From Lamprobacter modestohalophilus (GTDB lineage: Bacteria > Pseudomonadota > Gammaproteobacteria > Chromatiales > Chromatiaceae), in assembly GCF_016583905.1 (NCBI RefSeq), contig NZ_NRRY01000005.1:1-64000 (forward strand): a DNA stretch of 64,000 bases. The letters run 5' to 3'. The notes under the pieces are model-generated. The model saw only the letters and a list, made by a program, of their open reading frames with translations, was not told the DNA's origin and made no database searches. Each line of letters begins with the position of its first letter. The first letter of the stretch is position 1. This document shows positions 19,796 to 30,729 of this stretch, in pieces. A program made the translations under genes and the position numbers.

Positions 19796-19943
19796 TCTTG
19801 TGGTACGGGACCGAAGTCGTTGGTGGCGCGGAGCAGCCAAGACTGCTGTAGCTGTCGCCCTGAATCACATGGCGCCCAGTCGCCGGCCTCAGGCGCCGCC
19901 GCCCGACCTGCTCAAAGCCCGCATCGGGCGTGTCGGTCGACAC

Positions 19944-20200
19944 TCAGACCTCGACTTCTCGCGGAAGGCTCTGCAGGCAAGCCTCGTTGCCGACACCGGA
20001 CTGAGTCTCCATGACGACCGCTTTCAGCCGCGCCACGCGCTGGTCGGGGAAACCGAACTGCACAATGTTGATCCCCGACGGCGGCGCAGCCAGCTCACAG
20101 GCACCAGGTCACGGATGGTCAGCCCCGTAAGCTTGGCCATCGCCTCTTGCAGGGCTTTGTGGGCGATCACCCCTTGCTGGCAAACACAAACTCTGCGCAA
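19944..20200 (-). pseudogene. Possible eroded gene remnant after the transglutaminase-like gene
   Basis: Two stretches look coding but lie in different frames: GVIAHKALQEAMAKLTG..IRDLVPV (about 20170-20095), then ELAAPPSGINIVQFGF..VARLKAVVMETQSG ending at a stop at 19944. A single base change near 20098 would join them. I do not recognise the family, and there is no start. It could be the tail of a frameshifted gene. The bases 19796-19943 hold nothing I can support. Confidence 0.3.
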
Positions 20201-20744
20201 TCGGGTGCGACAATATCCGGCGACCAGCTGCAAGCCTCTCCTTTTCCGCACGAATGAACAGGGAGAAGCGCCGATAATGATCCTGTAGACACCACGTCAA
20301 CGGGTCATCCGGGCCGGCGCTGAGGGTCAGCACCTGGGTCACACCCGGCATGACCAGGGACGGATCGGTGGCGACCAGCGCGTGAGGGATGACAGTGACT
20401 CGCCCCCAACGGGGCAGGGTCGCGTAGTCGATGAAGCCGACCTCAGTCGCCAACCATGCGTGGGGCGCAATCGGATGGGCATGAGCGGTGCCGGGAAAAT
20501 AACTGACCTGTCCAACGTGCAGACAGGCGCTGATCCCGTGCCGAGCCAGCAGGGCTTGGCCCGCCAAGGCGTAGTAGAAACAGGCACGCCGCAGCGGCCA
20601 ATGCGGAGGACGGCTGCTTGCGACCAATGCCTCCACCGAAGCCGAGAGCGCGCGGATGACGTTTGCAGCGGGTGACCTGTCGGCGGGGGCGGCAGCGAGG
20701 CCACTGGCCCATACAATCAACAGCGCTGCTGCGATGACGCGCAA
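20109..20744 (-). CDS. Exported transglutaminase-like cysteine-protease fold protein
   Basis: With a TTG start at 20744 (AGAGG nine bases before it) the protein opens MRVIAAALLIVWASGLAAAPA, a good signal peptide. The body shows a Cys-His-Asp order typical of transglutaminase-like folds: RRACFYYALAGQALLARHGI, then PHAWLATEVGFIDYAT. This order recalls the lasso-peptide B2 protease/transglutaminase superfamily, but no precursor or B1/C gene is nearby. The C-terminal 45 residues read as low-quality sequence and overlap the remnant region, so a frameshift near 20250 is possible. Function unknown. Confidence 0.6.
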   Translation of the reverse strand: MRVIAAALLIVWASGLAAAPADRSPAANVIRALSASVEALVASSRPPHWPLRRACFYYALAGQALLARHGISACLHVGQVSYFPGTAHAHPIAPHAWLATEVGFIDYATLPRWGRVTVIPHALVATDPSLVMPGVTQVLTLSAGPDDPLTWCLQDHYRRFSLFIRAEKERLAAGRRILSHPIAQSLCLPARGDRPQSPARGDGQAYGADHP

Positions 20745-20820
20745 GATGCTTGGCCTCTGGCCGGACACCTCTTGGCCGGACAGGATCACAGCTAGAAGCC
20801 CTACCCTGGGCAATCGGCGA

Positions 20821-21246
20821 TCAGTTGCCGCCCACTTGCACGCCGTGGTCTGCCAACCATTGCACATCAAGCTCCCAATCGACGCGATCGACGCCCGGCT
20901 GCGCGAGCACGAGCCCTTGGGTGCGTTTCTGATGATCGATCAGGCCCTGCTGCGCCGCAATCATCTTAGGGTCATCTTGCGCGAGCCCAGCGAGTTCAGG
21001 ATGGATCACCTCAAGAAAGCGAATCGCAGGAACTTGAAAGTTTCGCGGGGTTGAGATGGTCGCGACGCCATTTTCGAAGCGCTTGACGCGGAATTGGTAG
21101 GGATAGTCGGCGAGCTCGGGGTCGGTATCGAGGACATCGTTGATCTCCCAGACCTGAGGTTGCCAGCTCGAATTGATCCACCAAGCCAGCAGAGCGACCA
21201 CGACGACGCCCAGAACAATGCTGTAATTGCGAGTAAACTTGTCCAT
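20821..21246 (-). CDS. Membrane-anchored protein of unknown function
   Basis: The 141-residue protein has one N-terminal helix (residues 7-25, IVLGVVVVALLAWWI). A soluble domain follows with WEINDVLDTDPELADYPYQFRV and an ATISTPRNFQVPAIRFLEVIHPEL segment. The helix and flanking charges suggest a periplasmic domain on an inner-membrane anchor. It lies just upstream of the transglutaminase-like gene on the same strand (77 bases apart with the TTG start), so the two may be co-expressed. I do not recognise a named family. The 247 bases upstream hold no gene. Confidence 0.72.
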   Translation of the reverse strand: MDKFTRNYSIVLGVVVVALLAWWINSSWQPQVWEINDVLDTDPELADYPYQFRVKRFENGVATISTPRNFQVPAIRFLEVIHPELAGLAQDDPKMIAAQQGLIDHQKRTQGLVLAQPGVDRVDWELDVQWLADHGVQVGGN

Positions 21247-21493
21247 CGATTGTTAAACCTATTTGATGCTGTGAGCTAATTGATGCTGTTCGCTGAAGTC
21301 GGCAACGGTTCTCAACCCACCTTGCCCGCCAGTTCGCTGGTCAGTCTGGCCAGCTCGTGACGCAGATCCTCTCAGGGCCGCACGCTGCTCAGTGCTGAGC
21401 CCCCAAGACCGCTGCTCATCGAATGACCTAGCATGGTCTCGCGAACAGGAATCGTTCTCCATGAAAATAGTCAAGTATTCTTAGGACCACCCA

Positions 21494-22705
21494 ATGAAGC
21501 AGGAAACGATCAACAAAACCGTGTTGTTGGCCTTGGTTGCAGTGATCTCGCTGCTATTCCTGACCATGATCCAGCAATTTCTGGTCGCGATCTTCATGGC
21601 CGCAGTCTTCGCCGCGATGACGCATCCGGTCTATACGCGGCTCACGCACTGGCTCGGCGGCCGGCGTTACCTGGCCTCGCTGATCAGTCTACTTCTGCTG
21701 TTGATCGTGGTGCTGATCCCAATCGTGATCCTAACCATGGTCTTCATCGGACAGGCCGTGAACGTCGGCCAGTCACTCACGCCGATCGTGGTGAACTTCC
21801 TCAAAGAGCCGGGAAGCTTCCAAGAGGTGCTCGAGAAAATCCCGTTCTATGAGGAATTGATCCCGTACGAGGATCAGGTGACGACCCAGATCGCCGGCGC
21901 GGTCGAGGCGCTCGGCAAGCTCCTTGTCAGTCAGATCTCGACCATCGCACTCGGGACGGTGCAGTTCCTGTTCGTCACCATCGTCTTTTTCTACACCCTC
22001 TTCTTCTTCCTGATCGACGGCGGCAAGGTGGTAAACGCGGTGCTCTACTACTTGCCACTCCACGATCGCGACGAGCGCCTCATGCTGAGTAAATTCACCT
22101 CGGTGACCCAAGCGATGGTGGTTGGAACCCTGCTCATCGGCTTCCTTCAGGGGGCGCTCGCAGGCATTGCCTTTGCGATTGCTGGGGTCCCGAATGCGGT
22201 CTTCTGGGGCACAGTGATGGCCGTATTATCGATTATCCCTGGGATTGGCTCAGCGCTGGTCTGGGTACCTGCCGCTGTTATCCTAGTGGCTCAAGGCGCG
22301 TTTGGTGCAGGCATCGGACTCGCGATCTTCTGCATTATGGTGGTCGGCAGTATCGATAATCTGCTACGTCCAGTGCTGGTCGGAAAGCACACCGATATGC
22401 ATGAGCTGATGATCTTCTTCGGCACCCTGGGCGGGTTGTTTATGTTTGGGATGGCAGGGCTTCTGATTGGCCCACTCATCGCCTCGCTTTTCATCACGAT
22501 CTGGGAGATCTATGGCGAGGCCTTCAAGGACAGTCTCCCCGCAGTCCATAGTGACACTGATGAGGCGACGGAAGCACCGCCGCCACGGGAAACAATCGTG
22601 GCGTGCGATGACTCAGTGGATTGGCCCTCGCCCGACATCGCCAGCGAGGTCGAGGGTAATCAGAGATCGGCTCAGCCAGGTGAACTCGACCCAGAGCCCA
22701 AGTAG
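21494..22705 (+). CDS. AI-2E family transporter (PerM/YdiK-like permease)
   Basis: The 403-residue inner-membrane protein has the AI-2E_transporter layout: paired helices at 9-75, a soluble loop of about 80 residues, then five helices. Signature segments include FYTLFFFLIDGGKVV, GIPNAV-like GVPNAVFWGTVMAVLSIIPGIGSALVW, and NLLRPVLVGKHTDMHELMIF. Members have been linked to AI-2, indole or Na+/H+ export; the substrate here is unknown. The last 55 residues are an acidic cytoplasmic tail. The ATG start is preceded by a weak ribosome site. It converges with sufT. Confidence 0.93.
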   Translation: MKQETINKTVLLALVAVISLLFLTMIQQFLVAIFMAAVFAAMTHPVYTRLTHWLGGRRYLASLISLLLLLIVVLIPIVILTMVFIGQAVNVGQSLTPIVVNFLKEPGSFQEVLEKIPFYEELIPYEDQVTTQIAGAVEALGKLLVSQISTIALGTVQFLFVTIVFFYTLFFFLIDGGKVVNAVLYYLPLHDRDERLMLSKFTSVTQAMVVGTLLIGFLQGALAGIAFAIAGVPNAVFWGTVMAVLSIIPGIGSALVWVPAAVILVAQGAFGAGIGLAIFCIMVVGSIDNLLRPVLVGKHTDMHELMIFFGTLGGLFMFGMAGLLIGPLIASLFITIWEIYGEAFKDSLPAVHSDTDEATEAPPPRETIVACDDSVDWPSPDIASEVEGNQRSAQPGELDPEPK

Positions 22706-22790
22706 CCGGATGATCTGGCAGCGCACGATGCAACCGATTCAGCCGCTCACCAGGCACCAGCTGCGAACTGGGATCTGGCGAGTGCCCGAC

Positions 22791-22810
22791 CGCTAGGACA
22801 GTCCCTAGCG
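22791..22810. terminator. Perfect 7-bp hairpin between convergent genes
   Basis: CGCTAGG and CCTAGCG are separated by six bases, midway between the permease stop (22705) and the sufT stop (22830). There is no T-run on either strand, so it may act as a weak or factor-assisted bidirectional terminator, or only as an mRNA 3' stabiliser. Confidence 0.35.
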
Positions 22811-22829
22811 AAAGGGCCTGCCGAAAGAT

Positions 22830-23267
22830 CTAGAACATGCCGAGGGTGAGCTTGGCCTCATCGGACATGGTGTCTGGACTCCAGGGCGGGTCCCAGACCA
22901 GCTCGACGGCGACCTCACCAACGCCGTCGACCGTCTTCACTGCGTCCTTCACCATCACCGGCATCAGCCCAGCCACCGGGCATGCAGGCGCGGTGAGGGT
23001 CATATCGACATCGACATCGCCGTTATCGGCGATGTCGATCTTGTAGATCAAGCCTAAGTCGTAGATGTTGACCGGGATCTCTGGATCATGGACCTGCCGT
23101 AGGGCGGCAATGATCGGCTCCCGCAGCGACTCGGCATCATCAAGTGCCTGGGCTGCCTCAGCCCCCGCGTTGTCGCCTGCAGCAGCCCCGGCTGCCACTA
23201 CGTCGTCCCGATCGACCATTCCATGATCGTCGGAGCCGAAGCCGGCGAATCTCGCTAACCTGTTCAT
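22830..23267 (-). CDS. sufT: SufT-like MIP18/DUF59 iron-sulfur assembly factor
   Basis: The 145-residue protein has a variable Ala/Asp-rich N-terminus (residues 1-45). The MIP18/DUF59 domain follows: LRQVHDPEIPVNIYDLGLIY near 58, TLTAPACPVAGLMP with the conserved Cys near 93, and ELVWDPPWSPD. SufT assists Fe-S cluster delivery to target proteins. It is the last gene of the suf run, 58 bases after sufD. No sufS, sufE/sufU or sufA gene lies in the window. Confidence 0.93.
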   Translation of the reverse strand: MNRLARFAGFGSDDHGMVDRDDVVAAGAAAGDNAGAEAAQALDDAESLREPIIAALRQVHDPEIPVNIYDLGLIYKIDIADNGDVDVDMTLTAPACPVAGLMPVMVKDAVKTVDGVGEVAVELVWDPPWSPDTMSDEAKLTLGMF

Positions 23268-23325
23268 CAGAGCGTTACCTCGACTGCAAAAGACTGTATC
23301 TGCGCTTCAATCCAGCGATCTGCGC

Positions 23326-24692
23326 TTAATCCAGCGGCGCCCGCTCGAGCCGCTCGCCGACCTGCTCGGTCACGTAGTCGCGCAGCGCCTCGGGGCCGAG
23401 GGCCTCGATGATCTCCCCAGCGAAACCGAGGCAGAGCATGCGCCGTGCGAGCGATGCCGAGATACCCCGCGAGCGCAGGTAGAACAGCATCTCGGGCTCG
23501 ATCTGGCCGACCGTCGTGCCGTGACTACACTTGACATCGTCGGCATAGATCTCGAGCTGCGGCTTGGTATCAACCTCCGCATTCGCCGACAGGATCAGGT
23601 TGCGATTCGACATCGCGGCATCGGTCTTTTGCGCATCGCGCGCCACATAGACCAGGCCGTCGAAGACCGCCCTGCCCTTGCCATAAAGAATGCCCTTGAA
23701 GCGCTCGCGGCTGGTGCAATTCGGCAGGCCATGGCGGACGTCCATGTGGTAGTCGATCAACTGCTTGTCACCGGCTAGGTAGAGCCCCTGCAGATCGCAC
23801 TCGGCATGCTCGCCACTGAAGCGGGTGACCAGATCCGTGCGCGCCCAAGTGCCACCGAGGCCGATATTGACGCCAGCATAGTGGCTATTGGCATCCTGGC
23901 TCAGGTAGAGGCCGGTAATATGAAAGGCATTCGGACTCTCCTGCTGCACCCGCGCATGCTTCAGCAGCGCATCGCGGCCGAGTGACAGCTCAAGGACGGA
24001 ATTGGTGCAGTACAGCGCGTCACCAAGGCTCACATAGCGCTCGATGACCTGCGCCTGGGCACCGTCGCCGAGACTGATCAGGTGTCTGGGCTGAGCCACC
24101 CGTGGCTCCTCCATCCCAACCGACAGGTGGATGACCTCGATCGGCCGCTCGAGCAGCGCGCCCCGCTCCAGCAACAAGACCAGGCCGTCCTGCATCGCGG
24201 CGGTATTCAACGAGGCGAAGAGGTGGCTGCCCTCGCCCGCAATCCGTGTCAGCACCCCCTGGAGTGCGTCGGGGTCAGACTCGATCATGCGCTGCAAGCT
24301 GCCGACACGCACGCCCCGCGGCAACGTCCCGAGATCAGACAGCGCCTCGGAGTAGCGCCCATTCACCAGCACGGCACGATGCGCATCAAGCCCCGGCACG
24401 AGGACCTCTTCGATGTCATCCGGTGTCAGCGCTGTCAAGGGCTCGTCAACCTGGACGAAGCCCTGATCGATCAGCGAGCGCAGCCCGGTGTAGCGCCAAC
24501 TCTCAGACTTGCCGGTTGGAACCGCCTGTGCGCGCACGCGCTCGGCGGCCTGCTGACGCTCAGCGGCGAGCCAGTCCTGCGCGGTGCCGGAGCTGGCGGC
24601 GTCGATCGCGGCGCCGCCACTAAGGCCCTGAAGCCAGCCCGCAAAGGCCTCGGCGGCCTCGGTCTGCTGTCGACTGCTGTTCGCTGCTGCGC

Positions 24693-24696
<4 letters not shown>
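23326..24696 (-). CDS. sufD: SufD, FeS scaffold subunit
   Basis: The 456-residue SufBD-family protein partners SufB and SufC in the SufBC2D scaffold. Its beta-helix core shows YVSLGDALYCTNSV, the segment DYHMDVRHGLPNCTSRERFKG, and near the C-terminus DDVKCSHGTTVGQIEPEMLFYLRSRG with the functional His. The ATG overlaps the sufC stop in an ATGA junction, so they are translationally coupled. Length is normal for the family. The variable N-terminal 80 residues are Ala-rich. Confidence 0.96.
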
Positions 24697-25445
<749 letters not shown>

Positions 25446-25539
25446 GTTTGATGCTCCTAAGTCATGGTGGGCGCAGCGGCGAACGCTGTTCGCATCGACT
25501 CGCGCCCTCGTGTTCTTTAACTTGGCGACTCTATTCGGC

Positions 25540-25585
25540 CATTGCTTAGCCGTTGCTTCGCCATCGCTTGGCTATTCTTGGCCTT
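25540..25585. repeat. Degenerate 11-bp tandem repeat between sufB and sufC
   Basis: Four imperfect units of the form GCCATTGCTTA (on the + strand: GCCATTGCTTA, GCCGTTGCTTC, GCCATCGCTTG, GCTATTCTTG) lie in the 255-base gap between sufB and sufC. No gene is seen in this gap. The repeat lengthens the intercistronic spacer; whether it alters sufC expression relative to sufB is unknown. Confidence 0.65.
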
Positions 25586-25700
25586 CAGGTGATCGCTGTT
25601 GCTGACCGGTGCTTGTGGCAGCCCAATGCCCTGCGGTCAGGCCTGGCAGAGGGTTATGCCACAGCTCGCGCTGGACCGCTAAACGCCTAGCGGTGCGTCA

Positions 25701-27185
<1,485 letters not shown>

Positions 27186-27199
27186 GGGTGTCCGCTCCG

Positions 27200-27224
27200 A
27201 TACCTGAGTAGTTTACTAGGTTAT
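27200..27224 (-). promoter_or_regulatory. IscR type-1-like operator before sufB
   Basis: A 25-base partial palindrome begins ATACCTGAGTA and ends TACTAGGTTAT on the + strand. By eye it matches about 20 of 25 positions of the IscR type 1 consensus, including ATA...TAT ends and YYGA/AxT core. It lies 15 bases before the sufB ATG, just upstream of the ribosome site, where a bound [2Fe-2S]-IscR would block transcription. No iscR gene is in the window. Confidence 0.6.
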
Positions 27225-27372
27225 AGTACGACGACAATGCAGGGTTTCAAGACCCTTGGCCATCGTTTTGTTGAAATCTGGCCGCGCGAAACGGGCTGCT
27301 CGGCCGCAGAGATCATTACGAGGGGCGGCACTTTCAAGCATCAGCGCACATTCATTCGCCTCGGCAACTTAA

Positions 27373-27387
27373 TCGCAATTATTCTCA
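27373..27387 (+). promoter_or_regulatory. Candidate Fur box upstream of the iron-uptake operon
   Basis: TCGCAATTATTCTCA matches the Fur 7-1-7 motif (TGATAAT-N-ATTATCA) at 10 of 14 informative positions and has the ATTCTCAT right half common in natural Fur boxes. It lies about 140 bases before the fbpA-type start and 190 before sufB. The rest of the 27225-27524 spacer holds no gene. Confidence 0.5.
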
Positions 27388-27524
27388 TCCCTCTTGCTAT
27401 CTCTGCTCAGTGCACACAAACTAGGCTCTGGCGCCCAGGTCTTCGGGCCAACGCCATTGACGATAGATCACACCACTAGCGATCCCGCTCGTTGCAATCA
27501 CACCACTTGGAGCCTGTTCGACCC

Positions 27525-28589
27525 ATGATACCGATCTGTTCTCGCGCCCACCTACTCTCCTTGCGGGCACCGTTCGCCGCGCTTTGCCTCGCAATCGCCG
27601 TTGCGCCAGCGCTCGCCGCTGCCGACGACGAGGTCAATCTCTACTCGGCGCGCAAGGAAGCCTTGATCAAACCCCTCCTCGACCGCTTCACCGAGGAGAC
27701 CGGGATTACCGTCAACCTGGTCACGGGCAAGGCTGACGCTCTCCTCCAGCGTCTGAAGAACGAAGGCCCGAACAGCCCCGCCGACATCTTACTGACCGTC
27801 GACGCCGGCAACCTCCACCGCGCCAAGGCAGGTGGACTGACGCAGTCCTTTAGCTCCGAGGTCGTCGATGCAGCCGTGCCTACGACCTACCGCGACCCTG
27901 ACGGTCATTGGACCGGACTCTCGCTGCGTGCGCGCCCGATCATGTACGTAAAGGGCAAGGTCGAGCCGTCCCAACTCTCGACCTACGAGGCGCTGGCCGA
28001 TCCACAGTGGCAGGGCCGCATCTGCATCCGTTCGTCGAGCAATGTCTACAACCAGTCATTGGTGGCCTCGATCATCGCCGCCGACGGCACCGAGGCCGCA
28101 CAAGCCTGGGCCGAAGCGATTGTCGCTAATATGGCGCGTCCACCCAAGGGCGGAGATCGTGACCAAATCAAGGCGGCCGCCGCAGGTCAATGCGATATCG
28201 CAATCGCCAATACCTACTACCTGGCAGGGATGCTGAAGTCCGACGACCCAGGCGAGAAGGAGCCCGCCGAGAAGGTCGCCGTCTTCTGGCCCAATCAGCC
28301 TGGTGCCGGTGACGGCCGCGGCACCCATGTCAATGTCAGTGGCGCAGCCCTCACTGCCGCGGCAAGCAACAAGGACGCTGCCGTCAAGCTGATCGAATAC
28401 CTCGTCAGCCCGGAATCCCAGGCCTGGTACGCCGAGGTCAACGGCGAGTATCCGGTGCGCGAGGGGGTTGAGATCAGCCCCGTGCTCGCCGAATGGCGTA
28501 CCTTTGAGGCCGACGATCTCGACCTGATCGAGCTCGGAGAACTCAACGGCGCGGCGCTCATGCTGATGGATCGCGCCGGCTGGAAGTAG
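27525..28589 (+). CDS. Periplasmic Fe(3+)-binding protein (FbpA/AfuA-type)
   Basis: The roughly 354-residue secreted protein opens with a basic region and signal helix (LRAPFAALCLAIAVAPALA, cleavage after ALAAA). The ferric-binding fold follows: VNLYSARKEALIKPLLDRF, SPADILLTVDAGNLHRA, and a C-terminal NGEYPVREGVEISP. The paired tyrosines of IANTYYLAGM near 232 are the usual Fe(III) ligands. The ATG at 27525 is preferred to one 33 bases upstream because it begins the signal peptide. It forms a run with permease and ATPase genes and follows a Fur-like site, in line with iron-limited induction. Confidence 0.94.
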   Translation: MIPICSRAHLLSLRAPFAALCLAIAVAPALAAADDEVNLYSARKEALIKPLLDRFTEETGITVNLVTGKADALLQRLKNEGPNSPADILLTVDAGNLHRAKAGGLTQSFSSEVVDAAVPTTYRDPDGHWTGLSLRARPIMYVKGKVEPSQLSTYEALADPQWQGRICIRSSSNVYNQSLVASIIAADGTEAAQAWAEAIVANMARPPKGGDRDQIKAAAAGQCDIAIANTYYLAGMLKSDDPGEKEPAEKVAVFWPNQPGAGDGRGTHVNVSGAALTAAASNKDAAVKLIEYLVSPESQAWYAEVNGEYPVREGVEISPVLAEWRTFEADDLDLIELGELNGAALMLMDRAGWK

Positions 28590-28720
28590 CTACCCACGGC
28601 CGAAAAGGGCCCTTTCGATAGCCATGTGCCACCCCCTGCGTTACCCGTCTCGTGTGCTCTGTACCCGTCACGGGTCGCTTGGGCTGGCGCCGGTCGAACG
28701 AGAGCCCGCCTAGTGCTCAT

Positions 28721-28795
28721 GGCGCGGTGCCACCCCGGCAGACGAATCGCGTGAGATTCACGTTAAGCGATTGACGTTAAGAGATTCACATTGAA
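28721..28795 (+). repeat. Dispersed repeat family 2, copy 2, with a 14-bp tandem extension
   Basis: 28721-28767 is a 46-base copy of the dispersed element and matches the 62829-62874 copy at 38 of 46 positions by eye. Its 3' end is amplified into three 14-base units: AGATTCACGTTAAG, CGATTGACGTTAAG, AGATTCACATTGAA (28754-28795). It fills the gap between the iron-binding protein and permease genes. The rest of that gap, 28590-28960, has no gene; a palindrome, AAAAGGGCCCTTT near 28603, lies after the stop codon. Confidence 0.65.
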
Positions 28796-28960
28796 AAGCG
28801 TCTGCCTTAAGCCAAGGCTGATGTCTCAAGCATCGATCCGGCTTATGATGTGCCCCCTCCCGACCGGGTCGGGGACTCGCCACTCGCCCTCGCTTCAGCC
28901 TGCTTCCGCTCCGCCTCCATGACTGCCTCTTCGTCCGCCCACTCCGGGCGCCTCGCCTTC

Positions 28961-30598
28961 ATGACCCGTGCTCGGCCCCGCGCTTGGACCGGCTTGGTGG
29001 TCCTGGTAGCCACGCTGCTGGCACTCCCTATCTTGGTCGTCGTCGGCTTCGTCTTCGTGCCAGCCGGCGAGGTCTGGCGGCACCTGGTCGACACCGTGTT
29101 GGTCGACTATGTCTCGAATTCACTCTTGCTCATGCTCGGCGTCAGCGTCGGCACCGTCATTGGCGGCGTCGGCACCGCCTGGCTGACGAGCATGTGTCGA
29201 TTCCCGGGCCGGGGCCTGTTCGAGTGGGCGCTGCTGCTACCGATGGCCATGCCGGCCTATATCATCGCCTACACCTACACCGGCATGCTCGACTTCGCTG
29301 GGCCGGTGCAAACCGCGATCCGGGATCTGACTGGTTGGGGCTGGGGCGATTATTGGTTTCCGCAGATTCGCTCGCTACCCGGCGCTGCGGTGATGCTGTC
29401 GCTGGTCCTCTATCCGTACGTCTATTTGTTGTCGCGGGCGGCGTTCTTGAGCCAGTCACTCTGCGTGCTTGATGTCAGCCGCACCCTCGGCAATGGCCCC
29501 TGGCGGACCTTCTTCACGGTCGCGCTGCCGCTGGCCCGACCGGCTATCGTCGCCGGCCTCTCGCTGGCGTTGATGGAAACGCTCGCGGACTATGGCACGG
29601 TCGAGTATTTTGGCGTCTCGACCTTCACCACCGGCATCTTCCGCACCTGGTTCGGTCTCGGCAATCCGGCCGCCGCGGCTCAGCTCTCGGCGCTCCTGCT
29701 CGGCTTCGTCTTCGCGCTGATCCTGCTCGAGCAGACCTCTCGCGGGCAAGCGCGCTACCACGACACCGGCCAGCGCCGGCAATCCATCCGACGCCTCGAG
29801 CTGACCGGTTGGCGCGCCCTCGCCGCCTTCGGCTTTTGCATGGCGCCGCTCGGCCTTGGCTTCCTGCTACCCGCTGGCCAGCTGACGGTGTGGTCGATCA
29901 CCGTCGCCGATCAGCGTCTGGATGCTGAATTCGCCCGTCTCGCCCTCAACAGTCTCGGACTCGCCGCCGGCGCTGCCCTGCTTGCGCTCGCGCTCGCGCT
30001 GCTGCTCGGCTATGGCCGCCGCCTGCTGCCGACACGGCTGGTCCGCGCTGCGGTGCGTACGGCCGGGATGGGTTACGCGGTGCCTGGCACCGTAATCGCG
30101 GTCGGCGTCATGATCCCCTTCGCCTGGATCGACAATAGCGTCGATAGCTGGATGCGAGCGACCTTCGGTGTCTCCACCGGCCTGTTGCTGAGCGGATCGC
30201 TGATGGCGCTGATCTTTGCCTATCTGGTTCGCTTCCTGGCCGTCTCGCTGCAAACGGTTGAGTCAGGATTGGGAAAGATCCGCCCTTCGATGGATGAGGC
30301 AGGGCGCTCGATGGGCCTGCGACCGGCTCAGGTGCTGCGCCGCATCCACGTGCCGATGCTACAAGGCAGCCTGCTCACGGCGCTGCTGTTAGTCTTCGTC
30401 GACGTGCTGAAAGAGCTCCCGGCGACGCTGATCCTGCGCCCGTTCAATTTCAATACCCTTGCGGTCCGCGCCTATGAGCTGGCCTCCGATGAGCGCCTGG
30501 CCGACTCCGGTCCGGCGGCACTGACCATCGTCGTCGCCGGACTGATCCCGGTTATCATCCTGAGCCGTTCGATCACCCGCTCGCGCGCCAGTGTTTGA
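28961..30598 (+). CDS. Iron(III) ABC transporter permease (FbpB-type, duplicated)
   Basis: The roughly 545-residue permease has two tandem copies of the BPD inner-membrane module, about twelve helices in all. The coupling loops read SRTLGNGPWRTFFTVALPLARPAI and DEAGRSMGLRPAQVLRRIHVPML (EAA motifs). This duplicated layout is typical of ferric-ion FbpB/FutB permeases. The start is ambiguous: a GTG at 28850 and ATGs at 28919 and 28961 are all in frame without good ribosome sites. The last gives the usual length. It lies between the binding-protein and ATPase genes. Confidence 0.92.
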   Translation: MTRARPRAWTGLVVLVATLLALPILVVVGFVFVPAGEVWRHLVDTVLVDYVSNSLLLMLGVSVGTVIGGVGTAWLTSMCRFPGRGLFEWALLLPMAMPAYIIAYTYTGMLDFAGPVQTAIRDLTGWGWGDYWFPQIRSLPGAAVMLSLVLYPYVYLLSRAAFLSQSLCVLDVSRTLGNGPWRTFFTVALPLARPAIVAGLSLALMETLADYGTVEYFGVSTFTTGIFRTWFGLGNPAAAAQLSALLLGFVFALILLEQTSRGQARYHDTGQRRQSIRRLELTGWRALAAFGFCMAPLGLGFLLPAGQLTVWSITVADQRLDAEFARLALNSLGLAAGAALLALALALLLGYGRRLLPTRLVRAAVRTAGMGYAVPGTVIAVGVMIPFAWIDNSVDSWMRATFGVSTGLLLSGSLMALIFAYLVRFLAVSLQTVESGLGKIRPSMDEAGRSMGLRPAQVLRRIHVPMLQGSLLTALLLVFVDVLKELPATLILRPFNFNTLAVRAYELASDERLADSGPAALTIVVAGLIPVIILSRSITRSRASV

Positions 30599-30729
30599 GC
30601 CACCGTCCTTGCCGCCAATTCGACCGGTGCCGATCCTGAGCCACGCGCTCGACCCCCGTCTAGGCCCAGCCATCTTGGCTCACCCGTCTTGGCCCACCCA
30701 TGAGTGATCGTCGCAGAGCTTGACCACAG

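Noticed and set aside
20109..20744. Lasso-peptide B2 protease
   Set aside because: The Cys-His-Asp order is similar, but no precursor, B1 or C gene is nearby, and the protein is exported, unlike B2 enzymes.
22791..22810. Strong intrinsic terminator
   Set aside because: The stem is perfect but neither strand has a T-run, so it is listed only with low confidence.
25540..25585. CRISPR-like array
   Set aside because: The units are 11 bases, contiguous, with no spacers; the same goes for the other arrays in the window.
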